Below, in pieces: positions 7,192-13,912 of a DNA stretch of 13,912 bases. Origin of the DNA: JAYWAM01 sp043782425 (lineage in GTDB: Bacteria > Pseudomonadota > Gammaproteobacteria > Burkholderiales > Usitatibacteraceae); contig JAYWAM010000210.1 of the NCBI GenBank assembly GCA_043782425.1, positions 1-13,912 on the forward strand, given 5' to 3'. The notes under the pieces are model-generated. The model was not told where the DNA came from, ran no database searches, and was given only the letters and a program-made list of their open reading frames with translations. A program made the position numbers and the translations under genes. Every line of letters starts with the position of its first letter. Positions within the stretch are counted from its first letter, which is position 1.

Positions 7192-7236
7192 AACTACGCA
7201 TTTCCGCCACTATTCAAAAAGTTGCAGGAGGAGTGC

Positions 7237-7695
7237 GTGACACAAGTGATGTTTCAAGGAGCTTCGCAGCTAAATCTGGACGCCAAGGGGCGTCTTGCGG
7301 TGCCGACACGGCATCGCGAGGCACTGGCGGCGCTAGGCGGTGGAACGCTAGTGCTCACTGCGCATCCTGATAGTTGCCTGCTGCTTTATCCGCTTCCCGC
7401 CTGGGAGCCGATACGCAACCGAATCATGAGTTTTCCTGCGCTTGATCGCACCGCGAGCTTGTGGAAGCGGCTGCTGGTCGGTTTCGCTGAGGATGTGGTG
7501 CTCGATAACGCCGGGCGCATTCTGGTGTCGCCGGAATTGCGCGGCTTTGCGGCGATTGAAAAACAAGTGATGTTTGTCGGCCAGGGCAGTCATTTCGAAA
7601 TCTGGAATCTCGATTCCTGGGGCAAGCAGCTCGAAGCGTTGCGCCAGGGTAATGCGCCGGGCCTGCCGCCTGGTATGGAAGATTTCTCACTGTGA
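7237..7695 (+). CDS. mraZ: Transcriptional regulator MraZ
   Basis: MraZ is the DNA-binding repressor of the dcw cluster, forming a ring of subunits with two AbrB-like beta-barrel halves. The sequence shows both: 'FQGASQLNLDAKGRLAVPTRHRE' near the N-terminus with the DxKGRxxxPxRxR signature, and the second copy 'DVVLDNAGRILVSPELR' followed by 'VMFVGQGSHFEIWN'. I chose GTG at 7237 because AGGAGG (7226-7231) lies 5 bases before it. That gives 152 residues, the same length as the E. coli protein as I recall it. The family's usual 'MFxG' start would be ATG 7249 (148 residues), but it sits 17 bases from that ribosome-binding site; GTG 7246 is intermediate. Three putative MraZ boxes lie in the leader. 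The stop overlaps rsmH as GTGA. It is the first gene of the cluster and appears intact. Confidence 0.95.
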   Translation: MTQVMFQGASQLNLDAKGRLAVPTRHREALAALGGGTLVLTAHPDSCLLLYPLPAWEPIRNRIMSFPALDRTASLWKRLLVGFAEDVVLDNAGRILVSPELRGFAAIEKQVMFVGQGSHFEIWNLDSWGKQLEALRQGNAPGLPPGMEDFSL

Positions 7696-8639
7696 ATGAA
7701 AATGAACAGCGCGCGCACACCACGGTATTACTGGAACAGGCTGTCGCCGCGCTTAACGTCAAGAGCGACGGCACTTACGTCGATGGCACCTTTGGCCGGG
7801 GCGGACACAGCCGCGCCATCCTGGAACAGTTGGCGGCGCAGGGCAGGCTGTATGCCTTTGACCGTGATGCCGCCGCAGTGCAAGCGTGTGAAATCAAAGA
7901 TGAGCGTTTCGAATTGATACACGCGCCGTTTGCTTCGATGCGGGCGGCGTTGCGCGGCAGGCAAGTGGAAGCAGTCGATGGCGTATTGCTGGATCTGGGT
8001 GTGTCGTCGCCGCAACTGGACGATGCCGAACGCGGTTTCAGTTTCCGTTTCGACGGGCCGCTCGATATGCGCATGGATACAAGCTGCGGCATGAGCGCAG
8101 AGCAGTGGCTTAACAGCGCCGACGAGAAGCAAATAGGGGAGGTGATACGCAACTATGGTGAAGAACGGTTTGCTAAACAGATTGCAAGAGCGATTGTTGC
8201 GGCAAGGCAGCGCGGACCTATTCGGCGCACAAGCGAGCTTGCCCAGATCGTGGGGAGCACGATTCGCACACGCGAGCCGGGGCAGCACCCGGCGACCCGC
8301 AGCTTTCAGGCTATTCGGATTTTCATCAATCAAGAGCTTGAGGAATTACAGGTAGTGCTACCGCAATGCGTGCACTTGCTGCGCGCCGAAGGAAGGCTGG
8401 TGGTGATTAGTTTTCATTCACTCGAAGATCGAATTGTGAAGCGCTTCATGCAACATGAAGCGAAGGCCGATCATCTGCCCGAAAAATTGCCGGTGCGCGC
8501 CAAGGATGTCAACCAGGCCAAGCTCAAATTGATCGGCAGGGCGTGCAAGCCGGATTACGCCGAGGTGGCGCACAACGCGCGTGCGCGCAGCGCGGTGATG
8601 CGCGTGGCGGAGAAGTTAGCGCAGCGGATTGCTGCATGA
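7692..8639 (+). CDS. rsmH: 16S rRNA (cytosine-1402 N4) methyltransferase RsmH (MraW)
   Basis: RsmH is a SAM-dependent enzyme that methylates N4 of C1402 in the 16S rRNA P-site. This 315-residue protein is of normal family length. The SAM-binding motif I appears as 'VDGTFGRGGHS' (residues 30-40). The family signatures 'DLGVSSPQLD' (101-110), 'PLDMRMD' (123-129) and 'VVISFHSLEDRIVKRF' (from 237) are all present. Translation starts at GTG, overlapping the mraZ stop by four bases, with a weak GGAAG ten bases upstream, so coupling to mraZ is likely. The 3' end overlaps ftsL as ATGA. It acts in the cytoplasm on the small ribosomal subunit. The gene shows no anomalies and sits in its standard position. 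Confidence 0.97.
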   Translation: MNENEQRAHTTVLLEQAVAALNVKSDGTYVDGTFGRGGHSRAILEQLAAQGRLYAFDRDAAAVQACEIKDERFELIHAPFASMRAALRGRQVEAVDGVLLDLGVSSPQLDDAERGFSFRFDGPLDMRMDTSCGMSAEQWLNSADEKQIGEVIRNYGEERFAKQIARAIVAARQRGPIRRTSELAQIVGSTIRTREPGQHPATRSFQAIRIFINQELEELQVVLPQCVHLLRAEGRLVVISFHSLEDRIVKRFMQHEAKADHLPEKLPVRAKDVNQAKLKLIGRACKPDYAEVAHNARARSAVMRVAEKLAQRIAA

Positions 8640-8947
8640 TGGCGCGCCTCAATTTCCTGTTATTGCTTGTGCTCATCGCCTGCGCCTTGAGTGTGGTCAC
8701 TTCGCAGCACAAAGCACGCAAGCTTTTTAGCGAGCTCGAAACCTTGCACGAGGCGTCGCACAAACTCGATCAGGAGTGGCGCGAGCTACAGATCGAAAGC
8801 CAGACTCTCGCCACGCAAAAGCGCATCGAACAAAAGGCCACACAGTTGCTCGGCATGCACGTTGCGGATGCGGCTAAAAGCGTAACCGTGATTATCGACG
8901 ACAAGCCCGTAAGCCCAGCGGTCCCGCAAGAGGCGCCCGCAAAGTGA
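8636..8947 (+). CDS. ftsL: Cell division protein FtsL
   Basis: FtsL is a small bitopic membrane protein that forms the FtsQLB complex and helps activate septal FtsWI. The 103 residues show a very short cytoplasmic N-terminus, one transmembrane helix (about residues 5-21, 'LNFLLLLVLIACALSVV') and a periplasmic heptad-like coiled coil from about 24 to 65. A short tail ending in 'VPQEAPAK' follows. ATG at 8636 overlaps the rsmH stop as ATGA; the adjacent ATG at 8639 is an equally possible start. The frame stays open upstream to 8543, but that part overlaps rsmH and would remove the expected N-terminal topology. Sequence is poorly conserved in this family, so the call rests on size, topology and position between rsmH and ftsI. 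The 3' end overlaps ftsI as GTGA. Confidence 0.92.
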   Translation: MMARLNFLLLLVLIACALSVVTSQHKARKLFSELETLHEASHKLDQEWRELQIESQTLATQKRIEQKATQLLGMHVADAAKSVTVIIDDKPVSPAVPQEAPAK

Positions 8948-10713
8948 ACTACGCTTTCTCCAGCCGTGTGCAACCCGGATTTCAGCTCAAGCTGGAAGGC
9001 TGGCGCGCGCGTTTCATGCTGATAGCGTTGGGCGCGGGGTTTGCCTTGCTGCTAGTGCGCGCTTTCTATTTACAGGGGCTGAATACCAATTTTCTCCAGG
9101 CCAAGGGCGAGGCGCGCTTTACCCGCGTCGTTGAGATGCCCGCCAGCCGCGGCCCGGTCATGGACCGCAATGGCGTGCCGCTGGCCATCAGCACGCCGGT
9201 TGAATCGATCTGGATCAGTCCCAGCGAAGTCGAAATAACGGCGGGACAAGTGGCTGTTTTGGCGCGCGTGCTCAATATCAATCACAAGGAACTGGCCGAC
9301 AAGTTCAAGGACGATAGCAAGAATTTCGTCTGGCTCAAGCGCCAGATTTCTCCTGAGCAGGCGGCGCGTGTCATGGCGCTGAAAATTCCCGGACTGTTTC
9401 AACAACGCGAATACCGGCGCTATTACCCGCAGGGCGAAGTGATGGCGCATGTTATCGGTTTCACCGGCGTCGACGACAACGGCCAGGAAGGCATTGAACT
9501 TTCACAACAGAAATGGCTGACAGGATCGCCGGGAAGCCGGCGCGTCATCAAGGATCGCAAGGGACGCATCGTCGAAGATATTGAGAATCTCAAGGCGCCG
9601 CGCGAAGGCAAGGGCTTGACGCTTTCCATCGATCAGCATCTGCAATACCTGGCGCACCGCGAGCTCAAGGCTGCGGTGGAGGCGAACAAGGCCAAGGGTG
9701 GCGCTGTAGTGGTGCTCGACGCCAGAAGCGGAGAAGTTCTCGCCCTGGTCAATCAGCCCGACTACAACCCCAACAATCGCGCCAGCATGACGGGAAAACA
9801 AACGCGCAACCGCAGCGTCACCGACGTATTCGAGCCGGGCTCCACCTTCAAACCGTTTGCCATCGCCACCGCACTCGAGGCCGGATTGGTGACGCCGAAA
9901 ACGGTATTTCAAACGGGGGCCAGCTTTGCCATTGGCGGGCGCAGCATCAGCGACACACATCCGCATACATCATTGAGCGTGGCGCAAATCATCCAGAAAT
10001 CGAGCAACATCGGCACCGCCAAGATAGCACTGCAATTGCCCGCAGAGCATTTGTGGAGAATATATAGCGACCTGGGTTTCGGCGCGCCGACCGATACCGG
10101 TTTCCCCGGCGAAGCCTCGGGCAAGCTGCGCGCCTGGAAAGGCTGGCGTCCCATCGAGCAAGCGACCATGTCCTATGGGTATGGCCTCAATGTGAGCCTG
10201 TTGCAACTGGCGCGCGCCTATACGTTGTTCAGCAACGAAGGACAACTGTTGCCGGTTACCTTCATCAAGCGCGAGAACGCGGTGATCGGCAGACAGATTT
10301 TTTCTCCCAAGACTGCACGCATCATGAGCGCCATGCTCGAGACCGTGGTGCAAGCGGGGGGAACGGCAATCAAGGGACAAGTTCCCGGCTATCGCGTGGC
10401 AGGCAAAACCGGCACAGCGCGCAAACTGGTCAACGGGCAGTATGTCGGCGATGCGCATACTGCCGTGTTTGCCGGCTACGGCCCGGTGAGCAATGCGCGC
10501 TTTGTCATCGCGGTGAGCATTGATGAGCCCACGGCGGGAAAATATGCCGGCGGCGATGTGGCGGCGCCGGTGTTCGCCGCCATCATGGCCGGTGCGCTGC
10601 GACAGTTTTCCATAGCGCCCGATGCGCAAGTGAGAGAAGCATCCACTACGCCGCTGCTGCCCATCAAGCCCACAGCGCTTGCCCCCGGCAACTTACTTCA
10701 GGAGCGCGGTTGA
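8944..10713 (+). CDS. ftsI: Peptidoglycan D,D-transpeptidase FtsI (PBP3)
   Basis: FtsI cross-links septal peptidoglycan together with the glycosyltransferase FtsW. This 589-residue protein matches the usual length. A short cytoplasmic segment and one transmembrane helix (about residues 23-43) precede the periplasmic dimerisation region, with 'ASRGPVMDRNGVPLA' near residue 67. The transpeptidase domain carries all three active-site motifs: 'STFK' with catalytic Ser300 and Lys303, 'SSN' at 353-355, and 'KTGT' at 488-491. Translation starts at GTG overlapping the ftsL stop. The stop overlaps the murE ATG by one base. It is a target of beta-lactams in relatives. The C-terminal tail after 'GALRQFSIAPDAQV' is Pro/Ala-rich and probably unstructured. 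Nothing suggests truncation or transfer. Confidence 0.97.
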   Translation: MNYAFSSRVQPGFQLKLEGWRARFMLIALGAGFALLLVRAFYLQGLNTNFLQAKGEARFTRVVEMPASRGPVMDRNGVPLAISTPVESIWISPSEVEITAGQVAVLARVLNINHKELADKFKDDSKNFVWLKRQISPEQAARVMALKIPGLFQQREYRRYYPQGEVMAHVIGFTGVDDNGQEGIELSQQKWLTGSPGSRRVIKDRKGRIVEDIENLKAPREGKGLTLSIDQHLQYLAHRELKAAVEANKAKGGAVVVLDARSGEVLALVNQPDYNPNNRASMTGKQTRNRSVTDVFEPGSTFKPFAIATALEAGLVTPKTVFQTGASFAIGGRSISDTHPHTSLSVAQIIQKSSNIGTAKIALQLPAEHLWRIYSDLGFGAPTDTGFPGEASGKLRAWKGWRPIEQATMSYGYGLNVSLLQLARAYTLFSNEGQLLPVTFIKRENAVIGRQIFSPKTARIMSAMLETVVQAGGTAIKGQVPGYRVAGKTGTARKLVNGQYVGDAHTAVFAGYGPVSNARFVIAVSIDEPTAGKYAGGDVAAPVFAAIMAGALRQFSIAPDAQVREASTTPLLPIKPTALAPGNLLQERG

Positions 10714-12245
10714 TGTTCGGGCGCCCCATTCTATCTGCATCCACATCCGCATCCGCCGCGTCAACTGAGCGTGATGGCGCATTCGATCCCGCTTTACTGG
10801 CCGCGTTGCGCGCGCTGAAGTTGCGCGACTTATCTGCGGACAGTCGCGACATAAACAATGAACGCGCCTTCGTCGCCTACCCCGGCGCAGCGCGCGACGG
10901 GCGCGATTTTATTGCCGACGTGGTAAAGCGCGGCGTCCCCGCCGTGCTTTGGGAGCGCGCAGGATTTGCGTGGCGCGATGAATGGCGCGTACCCAATCTG
11001 GGCATAGAACATCTTAAAACTCACGCCAGCGCCATTGCGAGCGAAGTTTTTGGTCATCCGTCTGAGCACCTGTGGATGGCAGGTGTAACCGGCACCAACG
11101 GCAAGACTTCCACCAGTCAATGGATCGCGCAAAGCCTCGATCATCTGGGCCAGCGCAGCGCCGTCATCGGCACGCTGGGGCAGGGTCTGGTCGGGCAGGT
11201 TGTTGTCGGAACAATCGTTGCAGACACGAATACCACGCCGGACGCCATTGTGTTGCAACGCGCCCTGCGCGACGCCGTAACGCACGGCGCGCAAGCCTGC
11301 GCCATGGAAGTATCCAGCCACGGCCTCGATCAAGGGCGCGTGGCCGACGTTAAGTTCGATGTTGCGCTGTTCACCAACCTGACGCGCGACCATCTCGACT
11401 ACCACGGCGACATGCAAGCCTACGGCGCAGCCAAGGCCAAGCTATTCCAGGCGCGCGGATTACAAGCGGCTGTGATCAACGCAGATGATGACTTCGGGCG
11501 CGATCTTGAACAGCGTTTGCGCGCCACTGGGTTGCCAGTCATCAGCTACGGCATTGGTAACGGTGATCTCAATGCCCACATTGAACGCCTCGATAGCAAT
11601 GGCATGGCGTTCACGGTGAAAAGCCGCTGGGGCGAGGCGCGCATCGAAAGCCCGCTGCTCGGTCAGTTCAACGTAGCCAATCTGCTCGGCGTGCTGGGCG
11701 TGCTGCTGGTGCGCGGCGTGGCGCTGGCCGATGCGGCGCAGACGCTACAGATATTGCGTCCGGTTGCGGGCCGCATGCAGACTCTCGGCGGCGCAGACTT
11801 GCCGCTGGTGGTGGTTGATTACGCCCATAGCCCCGATGCGCTGGAAAAAGCGCTGACTACGCTACGGGCAACGATGCGCCAGGATCAGCGTCTGATTTGT
11901 GTATTCGGTTGCGGCGGGGATCGTGATCGCGGCAAGCGCCAGTTGATGGGCGGCGTGGCGGCGCGTCACGCGCATCATGTCATCGTCACCAGCGATAACC
12001 CGCGCAGCGAAGCGCCGCTTGCCATTATCGAAGACATTCTCGCAGGCATGCCCGCTTCAGGATTTGAAGTCATTGCGGAGCGGCGCGCTGCGATAGGCGT
12101 TGCAATTCACCAAGCGCAGCGCGGCGATGTGGTGCTGCTGGCCGGCAAGGGGCATGAGGACTATCAGGAAATCCAAGGCGTGCGGCACGAGTTCAGCGAT
12201 ATCGTGGTGGCGCGCGAGGCGTTGGCGCAAAGGGTGGCGCCATGA
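10713..12245 (+). CDS. murE: UDP-MurNAc-L-Ala-D-Glu:meso-diaminopimelate ligase MurE
   Basis: MurE adds the third residue of the peptidoglycan stem peptide in the cytoplasm, using ATP. The P-loop is 'GTNGKTS' (127-133). 'TNLTRDHLDYHG' follows, then 'YGAAKAKLF', where Lys241 matches the carbamylated lysine. 'DNPRSEAP' (DNPR at 428-431) is the motif associated with meso-diaminopimelate rather than lysine. I chose ATG 10713, which overlaps the ftsI stop (TGATG) and has AGGAG about 8 to 9 bases upstream; TTG 10710 would add one residue. The 510-residue protein has an N-terminal Ser/Ala-rich stretch (about residues 8-17) roughly 15 residues longer than in the E. coli protein by my recollection. 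The 3' end overlaps murF as ATGA. Confidence 0.97.
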   Translation: MFGRPILSASTSASAASTERDGAFDPALLAALRALKLRDLSADSRDINNERAFVAYPGAARDGRDFIADVVKRGVPAVLWERAGFAWRDEWRVPNLGIEHLKTHASAIASEVFGHPSEHLWMAGVTGTNGKTSTSQWIAQSLDHLGQRSAVIGTLGQGLVGQVVVGTIVADTNTTPDAIVLQRALRDAVTHGAQACAMEVSSHGLDQGRVADVKFDVALFTNLTRDHLDYHGDMQAYGAAKAKLFQARGLQAAVINADDDFGRDLEQRLRATGLPVISYGIGNGDLNAHIERLDSNGMAFTVKSRWGEARIESPLLGQFNVANLLGVLGVLLVRGVALADAAQTLQILRPVAGRMQTLGGADLPLVVVDYAHSPDALEKALTTLRATMRQDQRLICVFGCGGDRDRGKRQLMGGVAARHAHHVIVTSDNPRSEAPLAIIEDILAGMPASGFEVIAERRAAIGVAIHQAQRGDVVLLAGKGHEDYQEIQGVRHEFSDIVVAREALAQRVAP

Positions 12246-13621
12246 ACGCCGTAGCGGCAGCGGCCATGATGAGTTTTAGCGACTGCGCTGCGGCCGTGAG
12301 CGGACAACTCATCGGCAGCGATGGCGTTTTCCTGCGTGTGACCAGTGACAGCCGTGCGCTAGAGGACGGCGATTTGTTTATCGCGCTCCAGGGCGAACGC
12401 TTCGACGGTCATGATTTTGTCAGTAAAGCGGCAGCATCGGGCGCCGTTGCCGCCCTGGTTTCGCACCCTTTGCCAGGTATGGTTTTGCCACAGATCGTGG
12501 CGCCCGATACGCGCCTGGCGCTGGGGCGTCTGGCGGCGCAGTGGCGCAGCCGCTTCAAACTGCCGCTGCTGGCGCTGACAGGAAGCAATGGCAAGACAAC
12601 GGTGAAAGAAATGTTGCGCGCCATTGTGACGCAGGTGCACGGCGATGCGCAACGCGTACTGGCGACCGAAGGCAATCTGAACAATGATATCGGCGTGCCG
12701 CTGATGCTGCTTAGGCTGCGCCGTCACCATCGCCATGCACTGCTGGAAATGGGTATGAACCACCTGGGTGAAATTGACTACCTGTCGCGCCTTGCCGCGC
12801 CGGATGTCGCACTGATAATCAATGCCGGCAGCGCGCATATCGGCGAGCTGGGAAGCCGCGAGGCGATTGCGCAAGCCAAGGGCGAAATTTTTTCCGGACT
12901 CAAGCCAGATGGTGTCGCGGTGCTGAATCAGCATGACTTTTTCGCACCTTACTGGCGCAAAGCCGCAGGCGCACACCGTGTGCTCAGCTTTAGCATGCAG
13001 CCTGGTGACGAAGTAAGCGGCAGCATTTCAGGGGACACGCTTTCCATTAGCAGTCGTGGCGCAAGCATAGCCGTGCACCTGCAAGTCGCAGGCAAACACA
13101 ATCAACACAACGCGCTGGCGGCCGCTGCCGCAGCGCTCGCCCTGGATATTCCTCTACCTGCAATCCGCGCCGGCCTTGAACAGTTCACCGGTGTCGCGGG
13201 ACGCCTGCAACATTTGCAGGGTGATAGCGGCGCTTTGGTTATCAACGATGCCTATAACGCCAATCCCGATTCGGTGCGCGCCGCCATCGATGTGCTGGCG
13301 CACTTGCCGGGCATACGCATCCTGGTGCTGGGCGACATGGGCGAGCTCGGTGAAAGTGCGCTACAGATGCATGCCGACATCGGCGCCTATGTGCAGCAAG
13401 CCGGAATCGACGCGCTGTTCGCTTTAGGAGATCTGACACAGCACAGTGTCATGCAGATGGCGGCTAACGCCTGGCATTTTGAAAATATCGAGGATCTGTT
13501 GGAAGAGCTGGTCAAGCGTATGGCGCCCAATGTGACGGTGCTGGTGAAGGGATCGCGCTTTATGAAAATGGAAAGAGTAGTTGAGAGTATCGCCGTGGGC
13601 TTTGATGGAGAACTTCACTAA
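12242..13621 (+). CDS. murF: UDP-MurNAc-tripeptide:D-Ala-D-Ala ligase MurF
   Basis: MurF attaches the D-Ala-D-Ala dipeptide, completing the cytoplasmic UDP-MurNAc-pentapeptide that MraY then uses. The 459 residues are of normal family length. The N-terminal substrate domain has 'TSDSRALEDGDLFIALQGERFDG' (from about residue 34), split here only by description. The ATP-binding P-loop is 'GSNGKTT' (114-120), followed by 'EGNLNNDIGVP' (143-153), 'LEMGMNHLGEI' and the C-terminal-domain signature 'DAYNANPDS' (336-344). The ATG overlaps the murE stop as ATGA, and the stop overlaps mraY by one base (TAATG). The gene is intact and in its standard dcw position between murE and mraY. Confidence 0.97.
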   Translation: MNAVAAAAMMSFSDCAAAVSGQLIGSDGVFLRVTSDSRALEDGDLFIALQGERFDGHDFVSKAAASGAVAALVSHPLPGMVLPQIVAPDTRLALGRLAAQWRSRFKLPLLALTGSNGKTTVKEMLRAIVTQVHGDAQRVLATEGNLNNDIGVPLMLLRLRRHHRHALLEMGMNHLGEIDYLSRLAAPDVALIINAGSAHIGELGSREAIAQAKGEIFSGLKPDGVAVLNQHDFFAPYWRKAAGAHRVLSFSMQPGDEVSGSISGDTLSISSRGASIAVHLQVAGKHNQHNALAAAAAALALDIPLPAIRAGLEQFTGVAGRLQHLQGDSGALVINDAYNANPDSVRAAIDVLAHLPGIRILVLGDMGELGESALQMHADIGAYVQQAGIDALFALGDLTQHSVMQMAANAWHFENIEDLLEELVKRMAPNVTVLVKGSRFMKMERVVESIAVGFDGELH

Positions 13622-13912
13622 TGTTGCATGAACTTGCGCAATGGCTCGTACGCGATATGCATATGCGCGCCTTCAACGTGTTCACCTATATCACGTTGCG
13701 CGCGGTGCTGGCGGCGATGACGGCGCTGGTCATCTCATTCATCATCGGCCCGTGGATGATACGCCGCCTGACGGCTCTGAAAATCGGCCAGTCGGTACGC
13801 GACGACGGGCCGCAAAGCCATCTGGTGAAAGCCGGGACGCCGACCATGGGCGGCGCGCTGATTCTCACCTCGGTGGTCATCACCACTTTGCTGTGGGGTG
13901 ATCTGGAAAACC
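13621..13912 (+). CDS. mraY: Phospho-MurNAc-pentapeptide transferase MraY, 3'-truncated by the window
   Basis: MraY is the membrane enzyme that transfers phospho-MurNAc-pentapeptide to undecaprenyl phosphate, forming lipid I. Only the first 97 codons are present and the frame is open to the window end. The visible part shows the first membrane helix ('FTYITLRAVLAAMTALVISFIIGPWMIRRL', split as residues 20-34 and 35-49). The conserved cytoplasmic 'GQSVRDDGPQSHLVKAGTPTMGG' region follows at about 55-77, and then the start of a second helix. The characteristic Lys and 'TPTMGG' segment match the family well. ATG 13621 overlaps the murF stop by one base. Later catalytic aspartates lie outside the window. 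Confidence 0.95.
   Translation, partial: MLHELAQWLVRDMHMRAFNVFTYITLRAVLAAMTALVISFIIGPWMIRRLTALKIGQSVRDDGPQSHLVKAGTPTMGGALILTSVVITTLLWGDLEN

Noticed and set aside
6431..7236. RNase P RNA gene (rnpB) near mraZ
   Set aside because: I looked for the conserved GAGGAAAGTCCGG-type core on both strands of this interval and did not see it.
7129..7236. Upstream TTG or ATG starts extending MraZ by up to 36 residues
   Set aside because: They lie in the terminator, promoter or operator boxes, and the family begins near 'MFxG'. AGGAGG points to GTG 7237.
8543..8635. Longer N-terminus for FtsL
   Set aside because: This portion is the rsmH coding sequence read in another frame; ATG 8636 gives the expected short cytoplasmic tail and ATGA overlap.

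Overview
The window looks like chromosomal DNA of a Gram-negative bacterium, most likely a betaproteobacterium. The reasons are the mraZ-rsmH-ftsL-ftsI-murE-murF-mraY order, a MurE with the meso-diaminopimelate-type DNPR motif, an FtsI of proteobacterial length, and moderately high GC coding sequence. A family- or genus-level assignment is not possible by eye. All recognisable genes lie on the + strand.

Region 1 (2-6430) is an accessory block of four tightly packed genes. It holds the 3' part of a large Ig-repeat protein whose start lies outside the window, two tandem paralogous secreted proteins with a carboxypeptidase-regulatory-like fold, and a 797-residue secreted protein whose N-terminal half resembles zinc-dependent phospholipase C / S1-P1 nuclease-type enzymes. 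Junctions are abutting or overlapping, so the four genes are probably co-translated. The three with visible N-termini carry signal peptides, which suggests one envelope or extracellular system of unknown purpose.

Region 2 (6431-7236) is a roughly 0.8 kb intergenic region. It contains a nested inverted-repeat structure (6498-6786): a pair of 36/38-bp hairpin units in opposite orientation flanking a 90-bp inverted-repeat element. Next comes an apparently empty AT-richer stretch, then a strong intrinsic-terminator-like hairpin (7122-7146). Its loop supplies the -35 box of a good sigma70-type promoter (7129-7157). Three direct repeats at exact 10-bp spacing, matching MraZ operator boxes, follow (7167-7191).

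Region 3 (7237-13912) is the start of the division and cell wall (dcw) cluster: mraZ, rsmH, ftsL, ftsI, murE, murF and the first 97 codons of mraY. Every junction overlaps by one to four bases. The products are the cluster's own repressor, a 16S rRNA methyltransferase, two divisome proteins and three consecutive steps of peptidoglycan precursor synthesis. These are ordinary, intact genes. The interest lies in the upstream accessory block and in the repeat and promoter architecture between the two regions.
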